Below are positions 44,269 through 56,482 of a stretch of 64,000 nt of DNA, in pieces. Numbering within the stretch: the stretch's first letter is position 1; the number at the start of each line of letters is the position of its first letter. The stretch is taken from assembly GCF_021390645.1 (NCBI RefSeq), contig NZ_JAJEJT010000004.1, positions 310,001-374,000 of the forward strand, given 5' to 3'. Source of the DNA: Paraburkholderia flagellata (GTDB lineage Bacteria; Pseudomonadota; Gammaproteobacteria; Burkholderiales; Burkholderiaceae). The notes under the pieces were generated by a model. It worked only from the letters and a program-made list of their open reading frames with translations, was not told the origin of the DNA and searched no databases. The translations under genes and the position numbers were made by a program.

Positions 44269-45252
44269 TTATCGCGCGCCTGGCTCGCGGCGGTGCGCCC
44301 CGTAAATGTCGGCGCTCACTTGCCGCAATGCCTCGATCATCACGCTCGCCGCGGGCGTGAAGAGGCGGTCCGCGCGCGTGATGATGCCGAAGTCGTCCAT
44401 CTGGCAATCCATCGGCACGGGCAGGATCGCGACCATGCCGTGCGCCGCGTAGTAGTGCGCCACGTCCTCGGTGAGCACGGCGATCATGTCGCTTTGCTCC
44501 AGCACACGCGTGATGAAGAGCAGCGCGGGCGTTTCCACCACGTTCGAAGGGGGCGCGAGGCTCGCGCGCTGGAACATCAGCTCGAAGCGATGGCGCAGCA
44601 CGCTGCCAACCGGCGGCACGACCCACGTGGCGCGCGCGATATCGGCGAGTGCGATCGGATGGGCTTTGTCCGCTGTTTGCCCGAGCATCGGATGCCCCGG
44701 CCGAACCACGGCGCATACCGGTTCGCCCGTTAGCGGCTCGTAGCGCAACTGGAGCTTGTCATGCTCGGCGGAAAGGCGGCCCAGCACCACGTCGAGCTTG
44801 TCCTGCGCCAGATGTTCGAGCAGCACGTTGCTGGCGTCGATCTCCACGGATACGCGCAGGTTCGCATGCGTGCGCTTGACCGCCGCGACGGCGGCCGGCA
44901 GCACGCGCACGCCCGGCGAGGTGATCGCGCCGACCGCCACGTGGCCAAGGCGCCCCGCCTTGAGCGCGCTCAGTTCCTCCTGCGCCTGGTCGAGGCTGCC
45001 GAGCACGGCGCGCGCGTGGCGAATCAGGGCGTCGCCGTACAGCGTGGGCCGCATTCCGCGCGGCATGCGCTCGAACAGCACCGCGCCGAGCATGTCCTCG
45101 AGCTCCCGCAGGAGCTTCGAGGCGGCAGGCTGCGTCATGTTCAGCGCCGCCGCCGCGCGGTGAATGTTGCCTTCCTCGGCCAGCGCCACGACGAGGAGCA
45201 ATTGCCGCGTTTTCAGCCGCGTGCGCACGTACCAGGGGCTCGTATCGAGCAT
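44269..45252 (-). CDS. LysR-family regulator (GbpR-like) of the arabinose cluster
   Basis: The 327-aa protein has a LysR HTH (about 14-72: LKTRQLLLVVALAEEGNIHRAAAALN) and a sugar-operon-type effector domain resembling GbpR of Azospirillum. The gene is divergent from the arabonate dehydratase gene at 45419, a typical LysR arrangement, so it likely senses an arabinose-pathway intermediate and controls that unit. Confidence 0.9.
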   Translation of the reverse strand: MLDTSPWYVRTRLKTRQLLLVVALAEEGNIHRAAAALNMTQPAASKLLRELEDMLGAVLFERMPRGMRPTLYGDALIRHARAVLGSLDQAQEELSALKAGRLGHVAVGAITSPGVRVLPAAVAAVKRTHANLRVSVEIDASNVLLEHLAQDKLDVVLGRLSAEHDKLQLRYEPLTGEPVCAVVRPGHPMLGQTADKAHPIALADIARATWVVPPVGSVLRHRFELMFQRASLAPPSNVVETPALLFITRVLEQSDMIAVLTEDVAHYYAAHGMVAILPVPMDCQMDDFGIITRADRLFTPAASVMIEALRQVSADIYGAHRREPGAR

Positions 45253-45297
45253 GTTTCCGCCTGATTTCCCAAATAGTTTTAGGTGTTTATACCAATG

Positions 45298-45351
45298 CCG
45301 ATTTCGATATCGGAAGCGTCCATTTTTTCATTAGAAGGTTATCAGACTTCT
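45298..45351. promoter_or_regulatory. Candidate LysR operator sites
   Basis: Two imperfect dyads lie in the 166-base divergent gap: ccgatttcgatatcgg at 45298-45313 and agaag...cttct at 45333-45351. Spacing of about 35 bases between centres fits a LysR recognition site plus an activation site. Assigned by eye. Confidence 0.4.
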
Positions 45352-45418
45352 CCATAGACTGTGCCGGACGAACCGATTGAACTCATCGGCGAACTACTCG
45401 CACCACAAGACGAACACG

Positions 45419-47170
45419 ATGTCGGATACCAAACCCAAACTGCGCTCCCAACAGTGGTTCGGCACCACGGACAAGAACGGCTTCATGTACCGAAGCTGGA
45501 TGAAGAATCAGGGCATTCCCGATCACGAATTCGATGGTCGCCCGATCATCGGCATCTGCAACACCTGGTCGGAACTTACGCCCTGTAATGCGCATTTCCG
45601 CAAGCTCGCCGAGCACGTGAAGCGCGGCATTTATGAAGCCGGTGGCTTTCCGGTCGAGTTCCCGGTGTTCTCGAACGGCGAATCGAACCTGCGCCCCTCG
45701 GCCATGCTCACGCGCAATCTCGCCTCCATGGACGTGGAAGAGGCGATTCGCGGCAACCCCATCGACGCCGTCGTGCTGCTGTGCGGCTGCGACAAGACCA
45801 CGCCCGCGCTTCTGATGGGCGCCGCGAGCGTGGACGTGCCCGCCATTGTCGTGACGGGCGGCCCAATGCTCAACGGCAAGCACGAAGGACGCGACATCGG
45901 CTCGGGCACGGTGGTGTGGAGGCTGCACGAGGAGTTGAAGGCGGGCGAGATCAACCTGCACCAGTTCCTTTCGGCCGAGGCGGGCATGTCGCGCTCGGCG
46001 GGCACCTGCAACACCATGGGCACCGCCTCGACGATGGCCTGCATGGCCGAGTCGCTGGGCGTTTCGCTGCCGCACAACGCCGCGATTCCGGCTGTGGATG
46101 CGCGCCGCTACGTGCTCGCGCACATGTCGGGCATCCGCATCGTGCAGATGGCGCTGGAAGACCTGAAACTCTCGAAGATCCTCACGCGTGAAGCGTTCGA
46201 GAACGCCATTCGCACGAACGCCGCCATTGGCGGCTCGACCAACGCCGTGATTCACCTGAAGGCGATTGCGGGCCGCATTGGCGTCGACCTCGAACTCGAA
46301 GACTGGCAGCGCATTGGCCGCAACACGCCGACCATCGTCGATCTGCAGCCTTCGGGCCGCTTCCTGATGGAAGAGTTCTATTACGCGGGCGGGCTGCCGG
46401 CGGTGCTGCGCCGGCTCGGCGAAGCGAACCTGCTGCCGCATCCGGATGCGCTCACCGTGAACGGCAAGTCGATCTGGGACAACGTGCGCGAAGCGCCCAA
46501 CTACAACGACGAAGTGATCCGTCAACTCGACAACCCATTGATCGCTGACGGCGGCATCTGTATCCTGCGCGGCAATCTCGCGCCGCGTGGCGCGGTGCTC
46601 AAGCCTTCGGCGGCTACGCCCGAACTGCTCAAGCATCGCGGCCGCGCCGTGGTGTTCGAAAACTTCGACCACTACAAGGCGACCATCGGCGACGAATCGC
46701 TCGACGTCGACAAAGACTCCATCCTCGTGATGAAGAACTGCGGCCCGCGCGGCTACCCCGGCATGGCCGAGGTCGGCAACATGGGCTTGCCGCCCAAGCT
46801 GCTGCGCCAGGGCGTGAAGGACATGGTGCGCATTTCCGACGCGCGCATGAGCGGCACGGCTTACGGCACGGTGGTCTTGCACGTTGCGCCGGAAGCGGCG
46901 GCCGGTGGCCCGCTCGCGGCCGTGCGCAACGGCGACTGGATCGAGCTGGATTGCGAATCGGGGCGCCTGCATCTGGACATCAGCGACGAGGAACTCTCGC
47001 GCCGCTTGAGCGATGTCGATCCGGCTGCTGCGCCGGGTGTAGCGGAGCAACTGGGCAAGGGTGGGTACGCGCGCCTCTACGTCGATCACGTGCTGCAGGC
47101 CGACGAAGGTTGCGATCTCGACTTCCTCGTAGGCAAGCGCGGGGCGGCGGTGCCGCGGCATTCGCACTGA
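45419..47170 (+). CDS. L-arabonate dehydratase (IlvD/Edd family)
   Basis: The 583-aa protein matches sugar-acid dehydratases of the IlvD/Edd family in length and motifs: ICNTWSELTPCNAH, LLCGCDKTTPALLMG and SAGTCNTMGTASTM hold the Cys residues for the iron-sulfur cluster. It converts L-arabonate to 2-keto-3-deoxy-L-arabonate. The neighbours (KDA dehydratase, arabinose 1-dehydrogenase, AraFGH) support this substrate over other aldonates. ATG 45419 is chosen by homology; the frame extends to 45377. Confidence 0.9.
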   Translation: MSDTKPKLRSQQWFGTTDKNGFMYRSWMKNQGIPDHEFDGRPIIGICNTWSELTPCNAHFRKLAEHVKRGIYEAGGFPVEFPVFSNGESNLRPSAMLTRNLASMDVEEAIRGNPIDAVVLLCGCDKTTPALLMGAASVDVPAIVVTGGPMLNGKHEGRDIGSGTVVWRLHEELKAGEINLHQFLSAEAGMSRSAGTCNTMGTASTMACMAESLGVSLPHNAAIPAVDARRYVLAHMSGIRIVQMALEDLKLSKILTREAFENAIRTNAAIGGSTNAVIHLKAIAGRIGVDLELEDWQRIGRNTPTIVDLQPSGRFLMEEFYYAGGLPAVLRRLGEANLLPHPDALTVNGKSIWDNVREAPNYNDEVIRQLDNPLIADGGICILRGNLAPRGAVLKPSAATPELLKHRGRAVVFENFDHYKATIGDESLDVDKDSILVMKNCGPRGYPGMAEVGNMGLPPKLLRQGVKDMVRISDARMSGTAYGTVVLHVAPEAAAGGPLAAVRNGDWIELDCESGRLHLDISDEELSRRLSDVDPAAAPGVAEQLGKGGYARLYVDHVLQADEGCDLDFLVGKRGAAVPRHSH

Positions 47171-47268
47171 GCGTTTGATGCATTGAGGCAGGGCGCATTG
47201 GCGCCCTGAGCGCGCGAACGTAGCGAGGACGTGCGCTGGCAGGAAGAAGTACAGAATCAGGAGACACG

Positions 47269-48624
47269 ATGACGAACCCGCAGGTGCTGCAACACGATAG
47301 CCCCGCCGCGCTGGCAAGCGTCAGCAGCGAGGAAAAGCACATCGTCGGCCATATCGCGCGCCGGCTCTTGCCTTTTCTCGCGCTGATCTATGTGGTGGCG
47401 TACGTTGACCGCACCGTGGTTGGCTTCGCGAAGCTGCATATGAACGCGGCAGTGGGCCTTTCCGACGCTGCCTACGGCCTGGGCGCGGGTCTTTTCTTCA
47501 TCGGCTATTTCCTCTGCGAAGTGCCGAGCAATCTCGCGCTCGCGCGCTTCGGCGCACGTGTGTGGTTCGCGCGCATTCTGTTCACGTGGGGCGTGATCAC
47601 GATGCTCATGGCGCTCGTGAGCGGCCCGAAGAGCTTCTACGCGTTGCGCTTTTTGCTGGGCGCGGCGGAGGCGGGGCTTTATCCGGGCATTCTGTATTTC
47701 CTCACGCAGTGGTTCCCCATGCGCCACCGCGCCCGTGTCATCGGTCTTTTGGTGCTCGCGCAGCCCATCGCTGGCATCGTGACCGGTCCGATTGCGGGTG
47801 CGCTGCTCGAAACGCACGGCTTTTTCGGCCTGTCGAACTGGCAGACGCTCTTCGTTGTGAGCGGCCTGCCCGCCGTGCTGCTGTGCATTCCCACGCTGCG
47901 CCTCTTGCCCGAGTCGCCCGCGCACGCGCGCTGGCTCGACGATACCGAGCGCCGCTGGATCGAGCGCGAACTCTCCGCCGACCAGCGCACCTACCGGCTC
48001 GACACGCACCGCAACCCGTTCAGCGCGCTCAAGGACCGCCGCGTTTTGCTGCTGGCGCTGCTGTTCCTGCCGTTTCCGCTGTGCATCTATGGTTTGTCGC
48101 TCTGGTTGCCTACCATTATCAAAGCGTTCGGCGTGAGCGATTCCACGGCCGGCCTGCTTTCCGCGATTCCTTATCTCTTCGCGGTGGCAGGCTTGCTGCT
48201 CGTGCCGCGCCATTCGGACAAGCATCGCGAACGCTATGGCCACATCGCCGTGGTCTCGGGCGTCGCGGCGCTGACGATGGCCGCGAGCGCGTGGTTTCAC
48301 GCGCCGGCGTTGCAATTGCTGTTCATCTGCCTGACCGCTTTCTCGATCTACTCGATTCAGGCCGTGGTCTGGGCGCTGCCCGGCGAGTTCCTCACCGGCG
48401 CGAGCGCGGCCGTGGGGATCGCGACGATCAACTCGCTCGCGAATCTCGGCGGCTATCTCGGCCCCTATGGCATCGGGCTCATCAAGGACGCAACGGGCAG
48501 CCTCGCGGCCGGGCTTTACTTTCTCGCGGCCACGCTGGTGTTCGCGGTGCTCGTGACGTTCGCCGTGCGCGCGGTGCTGCGCACGCCCCAACGCGGCACG
48601 GCAGAGCTGGCGAGCGAATCGTGA
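47269..48624 (+). CDS. MFS transporter, anion:cation symporter family
   Basis: The 451-aa, 12-helix protein has the ACS-family start (LLPFLALIYVVAYVDRTVVGFA), then GYFLCEVPSNLALARFGARVW and AGLYPGILYFLTQWFP. This family imports organic anions such as hexuronates and aldonates. Its place between two arabonate-pathway genes suggests import of L-arabonate or a related sugar acid. tcaggagacacg gives a good ribosome site. Confidence 0.92.
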   Translation: MTNPQVLQHDSPAALASVSSEEKHIVGHIARRLLPFLALIYVVAYVDRTVVGFAKLHMNAAVGLSDAAYGLGAGLFFIGYFLCEVPSNLALARFGARVWFARILFTWGVITMLMALVSGPKSFYALRFLLGAAEAGLYPGILYFLTQWFPMRHRARVIGLLVLAQPIAGIVTGPIAGALLETHGFFGLSNWQTLFVVSGLPAVLLCIPTLRLLPESPAHARWLDDTERRWIERELSADQRTYRLDTHRNPFSALKDRRVLLLALLFLPFPLCIYGLSLWLPTIIKAFGVSDSTAGLLSAIPYLFAVAGLLLVPRHSDKHRERYGHIAVVSGVAALTMAASAWFHAPALQLLFICLTAFSIYSIQAVVWALPGEFLTGASAAVGIATINSLANLGGYLGPYGIGLIKDATGSLAAGLYFLAATLVFAVLVTFAVRAVLRTPQRGTAELASES

Positions 48625-48664
48625 AGGCGCGGCCTGACACCCTTTCTCAAGCAGGACTGAAGAC

Positions 48665-50577
<1,913 letters not shown>

Positions 50578-50658
50578 ACTGTACGCTTCTTTTACGGCCT
50601 TTAACGCCCTTTAAGCACGACACACACGCAGCAAAACCACACCTGAGGAGACAGAAGC

Positions 50659-51663
50659 ATGACCAGCAAGATCCGCCGCTTGACCCTTCGTGCCGCATTC
50701 GCGGCGATGTGCATCGCCCCGCTCGGCATGAACGTGGCGGCACACGCCGACTCGCCCGTGAAGATCGGCTTCCTCGTGAAGATGCCGGAACAGGCATGGT
50801 TCATCAACGAGCAGAAGGCAGCCACGGCGCTCGGCCAGAAGGAGAACTTCTCGGTGGTGAATATTGGCACGCCGGACGGCGAGAAGGTGCTCGCCGCTAT
50901 CGACAACCTCGGCGCGCAAGGCGCACAAGGCTTCGTGATCTGCGCGCCCGACGTGCGTCTCGGACCGGCCATTCAGGCGCGCGCCAAGCGCTACAACATG
51001 AAGTTCGTGACGGTGGACGACCAGCTCGTGGACTCGTCGGGTAAGCCGCTCGCCAATGTGCCGCACCTTGGCATGTCGGCGTTGAAGATCGGCAACCAGG
51101 TGGGCCAGGCGATCACCGACGAAATGAAGCGCCGCGGCTGGAAGCCGGAAGAAGTGGGCGCGCTGCGTATCACCGACTATGAACTGCCCACGGCGAAGCT
51201 GCGCACGGACGGCGCGACGCAATCGCTGCTGGCGGGCGGCTTCAAGAAGGAAAACATCTTCGACGCCCCGCAAAAGACCACCGACGACGAAGGCGGCTTC
51301 AATGCGGCGTCGCCGGTGCTCGCACAGCATCCGAACATCAAGAAGTGGGTGGTGTTCGCGCTCAACGAAGAAAGCGTGCTGGGCGCCGTGCGCGCGACCG
51401 AACAGCTGCACATTCCGTCGGCTGACGTGATCGGCGTGGGCATCAACGGCGCAGGCGAAGCGTTCGCCGAGTTCCAGAAGAAGCAGCCTACGGGCTTCTA
51501 CGGCACGATCGCCGTGAGCTCGACGAACCACGGCAAGGATAGCGCCGAGAACCTCGTCGACTGGATCCGCGCCGGCAAGCAGCCCATCGCCGACACGCAG
51601 ACCACCGGCAAGTTGATGACGCGCGACAACTGGACGGCCGTGCGCAGCGAGCTGGGTATCTAA
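50659..51663 (+). CDS. araF: L-arabinose ABC transporter binding protein AraF
   Basis: The 334-aa periplasmic protein has a Sec signal (cleavage near AAHADS, residues 27-32) and an AraF-type mature part starting VKIGFLVKMPEQAWFINEQ. Later VGINGAGEAFAEFQK and STNHGKDSAENL match the arabinose-binding family. tgaggaga precedes the start. First gene of the araFGH importer. Confidence 0.94.
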   Translation: MTSKIRRLTLRAAFAAMCIAPLGMNVAAHADSPVKIGFLVKMPEQAWFINEQKAATALGQKENFSVVNIGTPDGEKVLAAIDNLGAQGAQGFVICAPDVRLGPAIQARAKRYNMKFVTVDDQLVDSSGKPLANVPHLGMSALKIGNQVGQAITDEMKRRGWKPEEVGALRITDYELPTAKLRTDGATQSLLAGGFKKENIFDAPQKTTDDEGGFNAASPVLAQHPNIKKWVVFALNEESVLGAVRATEQLHIPSADVIGVGINGAGEAFAEFQKKQPTGFYGTIAVSSTNHGKDSAENLVDWIRAGKQPIADTQTTGKLMTRDNWTAVRSELGI

Positions 51664-51707
51664 GGACTGCGTAGAAAGATCGAGGCGACGGATAGGGCAG
51701 GGATGCA

Positions 51708-53264
51708 ATGACTGAAACGATGACGGATGCGAACGCGCAGGCAGCGGCGAACGTAAATGCGAGCGCTCAACAGGGGAATCGCGCGTATCTGGAGCTCGAC
51801 GGCATTACCGTGAGCTTTCCGGGCGTGCGTGCGCTCGACCGCGTGGCGCTGGAAGTGCGTGCCGGCGAGGTGCATGGCTTGATGGGCGAGAACGGCGCGG
51901 GTAAATCCACGCTGCTCAAGGTGCTCTCGGGCGTGAACCAGCCGCAGGAAGGCACGCTCAAGCTGAATGGCGCGGAGCATCGCTTCACGACCACGAAGGC
52001 GGCGCTCGAAGCGGGTATCGCGATCATCTATCAGGAACTGCATCTCGTGCCCGAGCTGACGGTGGCGGAAAACCTGATGCTCGGGCAGTTGCCCAACCGC
52101 CTCGGCGTGCTCGACGAAGGTACGCTCGTCAAGCGCGCGATGGATGAACTCAAGCGCCTTGGCGAGCGCATCGATCCGCGCACGCCGGTGAAGAATCTCT
52201 CCATCGGCCAGCGGCAGATGATCGAAATCGGCAAGGCGCTCATGCGCAATGCGCGCGTGATCGCCTTCGACGAACCGACCAGCTCGCTCTCGGCGCGCGA
52301 GACCGAGAACCTCTTTCGCATCATCAACGCGCTGCGCGCGGACGGCCGCGCGATCATCTACGTCACGCACCGCATGGACGAAGTCTATGAACTCTGCGAC
52401 CGCGTGACAGTGTTTCGCGACGGCAAGCGCATCGAAACGTTCGATTCGGTGGCGGACCTCGATCGTAATCGCCTGATTGGCGCGATGGTGGGCCGCTCGA
52501 TCGAGGACGTGTACGGCTATCGTCCGCGCGAAGCGGGCGAAGTGCTCATCGAAGCGAAGGGCCTGCTCGGGCCGGGCCTCGCCGAGCCGGTGTCGTTCAC
52601 GGCGCGGCGCGGCGAGATCGTCGGCTTCTTCGGGCTCGTGGGCGCGGGGCGCTCGGAGCTCATGAAGCTGATTTACGGCGCGACGCGCGCCAGCGCGGGA
52701 CACGTGGAACTCGACGGCAAGCGCGTGAATTTCGCAAGCCCGCGCGACGCCGTGCGTGCGGGCCTCGCGCTATGCCCCGAGGACCGCAAGCAGGAAGGCA
52801 TCGTCGCGATCGCGTCGGTGGCAGACAACCTGAACATCAGCGCGCGCCGCCACTTCAGCCCTGCGCGCTTCCTGCTCGACGCGCGGCGCGAGCGCGATCT
52901 CGCGCAGGACTACATCAAGAAGCTCGCGATCAAGACGCGCAACGGCGACACGGCCATCGGCACGCTCTCGGGCGGCAACCAGCAGAAGGTGATTCTGTCG
53001 CGCTGGCTCGCTGAACGCATCGAAGTGTTCCTGATGGACGAGCCGACCCGCGGCATCGACGTGGGCGCGCGCGCCGAGATCTACAACCTGCTGTACGAGC
53101 TCGCGGAAGCGGGCAAGACCGTGATCATGGTGTCGAGCGATCTGGCGGAAGTGATCGGAGTGTCCGACCGCATCATAGTGATGCGCGAAGGCCGGATAGC
53201 GGGCAGCTTGCCCAAGGCCGAAGCCTCGCCCGACGAATTGATCAAAATGGCGCTGCCGCGCTAA
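51708..53264 (+). CDS. araG: L-arabinose ABC transporter ATPase AraG
   Basis: The 518-aa double ATPase has a complete first half (Walker [10 protein letters not shown], signature [15 protein letters not shown], Walker [12 protein letters not shown]) and a second half with the reduced Walker A (GLVGAGRSE) and signature [15 protein letters not shown], as is normal for sugar ATPases of the RbsA/AraG type. It lies 44 bases after araF and 90 before araH. Confidence 0.95.
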   Translation: MTETMTDANAQAAANVNASAQQGNRAYLELDGITVSFPGVRALDRVALEVRAGEVHGLMGENGAGKSTLLKVLSGVNQPQEGTLKLNGAEHRFTTTKAALEAGIAIIYQELHLVPELTVAENLMLGQLPNRLGVLDEGTLVKRAMDELKRLGERIDPRTPVKNLSIGQRQMIEIGKALMRNARVIAFDEPTSSLSARETENLFRIINALRADGRAIIYVTHRMDEVYELCDRVTVFRDGKRIETFDSVADLDRNRLIGAMVGRSIEDVYGYRPREAGEVLIEAKGLLGPGLAEPVSFTARRGEIVGFFGLVGAGRSELMKLIYGATRASAGHVELDGKRVNFASPRDAVRAGLALCPEDRKQEGIVAIASVADNLNISARRHFSPARFLLDARRERDLAQDYIKKLAIKTRNGDTAIGTLSGGNQQKVILSRWLAERIEVFLMDEPTRGIDVGARAEIYNLLYELAEAGKTVIMVSSDLAEVIGVSDRIIVMREGRIAGSLPKAEASPDELIKMALPR

Positions 53265-53354
53265 CGCGGACGCTTTTTGTTTTTTGCCTTGCCGGTCGCG
53301 TGTGCAGCGAATTGAAGCGAAGCAGCGCAACCGATCCGAAACGACGAACCAGAA

Positions 53355-54365
53355 ATGAGTGAAGCCATGCAGCCACAGGGCACGCCTACCGTCAACGAAG
53401 CCGCCGCGCCCATTACGCCCCAGCGCGCGCGTGCCTGGGACATGATCAACAAATCGGGCATCGCGGTGGTGTTCGTGGTGCTGTTCGCGGTGCTATCCGC
53501 AACGGTCCCCGACTTCCTGACGACCCGCAACATTCAGGGCTTGCTGCTCTCCGTCACGCTGATCGGCTCGATTGCGGTCACGATGATGTTCGTGCTCGCG
53601 CTCGGCGAGGTCGATCTTTCGGTCGCCTCGATCGTGGCGTTCTCGGGCGTGGTGGCCTCCACGGTCATCACGCAGTCGCATAGCGTGCTGCTCGGTATTA
53701 CTGCCGGCGTGCTCGCGGGCGGTGCAGTCGGCCTCGTGAACGGCGTGCTGATCGCGCGCTTCAAGATCAACTCGCTAATCGCCACGCTTGCGATGATGGA
53801 AGCGGTGCGCGGCCTCGCGTTCCTCACCTCGAATGGCGACGCCGTGATGATCTCCGAAGAGCGTTTCTTCGATCTGGGCGGCGGCTCGTTCCTCGGCATT
53901 TCGTTCCCGATCTGGAGCAACATCATCGGATTCGTGGTGTTCGGCTTCCTGCTCAAAAAGACCGTGTTCGGCAAGAACGTGCTCGCGGTGGGTGGCAATA
54001 GCGAAGCGGCGCGGCTTGCTGGCCTGCCGGTGACGCGTATCAAGATCACGGTGTTCGTGCTGCAAGGGCTCATTACGGGCTTTGCGGGCGTGATGCTGGC
54101 TTCGCGCATGAGCCTGGGTGACCCCAAGACTTCCGTTGGCCTCGAGCTCGGTGTGATCTCGGCATGCGTGCTGGGCGGCGTGTCGCTCACGGGCGGCGTG
54201 GCGACGATCTCGGGCGTGCTGGTGGGCGTACTCATCATGGGCTCGGTGCAGGATGCCATGAGCCTCATGAACGTGCCGACGTTCTACCAGTACCTGATTC
54301 GCGGCGGCATTCTGCTGCTCGCAGTGCTGTTCGACCAGTACCGCCGCAGCAAGCGGGCGGTGTGA
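53355..54365 (+). CDS. araH: L-arabinose ABC transporter permease AraH
   Basis: The 336-aa membrane protein of the RbsC/AraH family has LSVASIVAFSGVVAS-type early motif (DLSVASIVAFSGVVAS), GLVNGVLIARFKINSLIATL and the late GLELGVISACVLGGVSLTGG. It forms the channel of the arabinose importer as a homodimer. Last gene of the cluster; no strong terminator seen after it. Confidence 0.94.
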   Translation: MSEAMQPQGTPTVNEAAAPITPQRARAWDMINKSGIAVVFVVLFAVLSATVPDFLTTRNIQGLLLSVTLIGSIAVTMMFVLALGEVDLSVASIVAFSGVVASTVITQSHSVLLGITAGVLAGGAVGLVNGVLIARFKINSLIATLAMMEAVRGLAFLTSNGDAVMISEERFFDLGGGSFLGISFPIWSNIIGFVVFGFLLKKTVFGKNVLAVGGNSEAARLAGLPVTRIKITVFVLQGLITGFAGVMLASRMSLGDPKTSVGLELGVISACVLGGVSLTGGVATISGVLVGVLIMGSVQDAMSLMNVPTFYQYLIRGGILLLAVLFDQYRRSKRAV

Positions 54366-54518
54366 GCCGGCCGGCGGGATTGATTCGCATCAACTGCGGC
54401 TGAGACTCCACAAATACAAAAAGTTGATCTGTCGGCAGGGCGTTTCCTGGGGCTAACGGTGTGGCTAGCATGTTGGGCCGCCGTCAGTCACGGCTTCACG
54501 CTTCAGGGACCCCGACCG

Positions 54519-55373
54519 ATGCAGTTGAACGACACCCAGCCGCTGGATTTGCGCGACGTGACGCTCTGCGCGGTCGATACGATCAACGCGCCGCTCGCGG
54601 CACGCGCGCTCGACAAATCGCTGTCCCAATGCGCGTTCGGCGACGCTATCCTCTTCACCGACGTCATCGTGCCGACGCAAGCGCGCATCGCGACCATCGA
54701 TCGTTTGCGCTCCCGCGAGGCCTACTCCGCCTTTTTGCTCAAGCAGCTTGCGCACCACATCACCACGCCGTGGGTGCTGGTCGTGCAATGGGACGGCTAC
54801 GTGCTGGATGCATCGCGCTGGAGCGAGTCTTTCCGCGAGTGCGACTATATCGGCGCCCGCTGGGTGCATCACGACGACGACCTGAATGTCGGCAACGGCG
54901 GCTTTTCTCTGCGCTCCGCGCGCCTGCTGCATGCGCTGCAGGATGAACGCTTCGCGATCCCCGTCGACCCGGTCGAAGACGATCTCATTTGTCGAACGTG
55001 GCGGCCGCAACTCGAGGCGGACTTTGGCATTCGTTTCGCGAGCGCCGACGTTGCCGCTCGCTTCTCTTACGAATACGGGGATGTCCTGCGTCCAACGTTC
55101 GGCTTTCACGGCGCCTTCAATATGTGGCGCTACCTCGAGGACAGCGAGTTGGCGGACATCGTGCGCGAGGTCGACGTCAAAACGCTGGCCTCCAAAGAAA
55201 TGCTCAATCTCCTGCTGATGTATTGCCGGCTGCGCAAGTTCGCTTGCGTGAAGGCGATGTACGCGCGTTACCGAAGCCACTGGAGCGGCCAGGAGTTCGT
55301 TGAGGGCCTCATGCGCGTCGGCGTGCAAGGCGAGCGCGCTCAGCAATACGCGGACTTTTGCGAAAGCGCATGA
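54519..55373 (+). CDS. DUF5672 protein, glycosyltransferase-like
   Basis: The 284-aa protein starts at ATG 54519. It contains WVLVVQWDGYVLDASRWSES, YIGARWVHHD and VGNGGFSLRSARLLHAL, the core of DUF5672, which is related to GT-A glycosyltransferases (QWDGY holding acidic residues, VGNGGFS typical of galactosyltransferase-like folds). No membrane helix. The sugar and acceptor are unknown. It is 153 bases after araH and may be a separate unit. Confidence 0.8.
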   Translation: MQLNDTQPLDLRDVTLCAVDTINAPLAARALDKSLSQCAFGDAILFTDVIVPTQARIATIDRLRSREAYSAFLLKQLAHHITTPWVLVVQWDGYVLDASRWSESFRECDYIGARWVHHDDDLNVGNGGFSLRSARLLHALQDERFAIPVDPVEDDLICRTWRPQLEADFGIRFASADVAARFSYEYGDVLRPTFGFHGAFNMWRYLEDSELADIVREVDVKTLASKEMLNLLLMYCRLRKFACVKAMYARYRSHWSGQEFVEGLMRVGVQGERAQQYADFCESA

Positions 55374-55736
55374 ACGGTCTTCCGGCGCAGGTGCGCTTGT
55401 CGGCTTTCCGAAGTTTGCAAGCATCGTTTCAGTTTGACGGGGCAGCACGACCGATGAGCGCGCAGCGCTAGCGGTACGTGCGTGGTGGTGCAACGCCGTC
55501 ATTGATGTCATTCGCATAAAGCGCCGCCTGCGCGCGCCACCTCTGTTCGCTGGCGTACATTCTGGGCGCTCGCTTGCGGTGTAGCGTTTTCTTGCAAGAT
55601 CCCCCAACAGTCCCACGTTCCGCAGCGGGATTCCGCGCTCCGCGCCATTCGGCTAGTCGCTTCGTGCACAGGTTTTGCCGCCGGTCAGACCATTCAGGCA
55701 TCGAAATCGCGCCGTTAATTTATAGAGGATACCGAA
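55374..55736. other. Intergenic region, no gene seen
   Basis: These 363 bases hold no supported frame. The right end (tatagaggataccgaa) holds a weak ribosome site for the DUF1906 gene. Confidence 0.4.
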
Positions 55737-56399
55737 ATGTTAGCGAACGGCGACTTTTCTCAGGCACTTCCGATCGGAACGCATGCTTTCGATTGTGTGA
55801 CCCCAGTGTCTTCCAGTGCGGCTTCCGGCATGAAAGCAGCCGGTTTCGGCGCTTGCATCCGCTATCTCTCGCGCTCGGACACGCAGGGGGCGCTCGACCT
55901 GAGTTCCAATGAGGCCAATGCGGTGCTTGGCGCGGGTCTTGCGCTCGGCGCGGTGCAGCACGTGAGCGCCGAGGGTTGGTCGCCTTCCGCAACGCTTGGC
56001 GCGACCTACGGTGCAAATGCGGCCAGCAATGCCCAGACAGTTGGCGTGCCTCCAGGCGTAACCGTATGGCTCGATCTCGAAGGCGTGAACAATGCAGCGG
56101 ACGCCGGCGACGTCATCGCCTATTGCAACGCGTGGTTCGCAGCTGTCAAGAACGCCGGTTATCAACCAGGCATTTACGTGGGGGCCAACTGCGGCTTGAC
56201 GGGTGACCAGTTGTTCTGGAATTTGCAGACGCAGCATTACTGGGAGTCTGGCAGCACGGTACCCACGCTGCCCCAGCGGGGCTATCAGATGACGCAACGC
56301 ATTACCGCAGCGCCCGACGTGCTGTGCGGCCTGAACATCGACAGAAACCTGATGCTTTCCGATAGCCTGGGTGGTCAGGCGACATGGTGGTGCCGTTGA
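55737..56399 (+). CDS. DUF1906 protein (Rv2525c-like glycoside-hydrolase-type fold)
   Basis: The 220-aa protein matches DUF1906: HAFDCVTPVSS, GFGACIRYLSRSD near the start, VTVWLDLEGVNNAADAGDVI with the acidic pair at the barrel centre, and GYQPGIYVGANCGL. The fold is a TIM barrel close to GH25 lysozymes; cell-wall hydrolysis is suspected for relatives but not shown. No signal peptide is visible, so export would need another route. It is followed by the unrecognised membrane protein 83 bases downstream. Confidence 0.8.
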   Translation: MLANGDFSQALPIGTHAFDCVTPVSSSAASGMKAAGFGACIRYLSRSDTQGALDLSSNEANAVLGAGLALGAVQHVSAEGWSPSATLGATYGANAASNAQTVGVPPGVTVWLDLEGVNNAADAGDVIAYCNAWFAAVKNAGYQPGIYVGANCGLTGDQLFWNLQTQHYWESGSTVPTLPQRGYQMTQRITAAPDVLCGLNIDRNLMLSDSLGGQATWWCR

Positions 56400-56482
56400 G
56401 CGGCAACGTTCGAGAGAGGAAACGTCAGCCGAATGTATTGCTAGTTTAAATAATTAGTATTCCTTTGTTGCAGGGGGGGCTC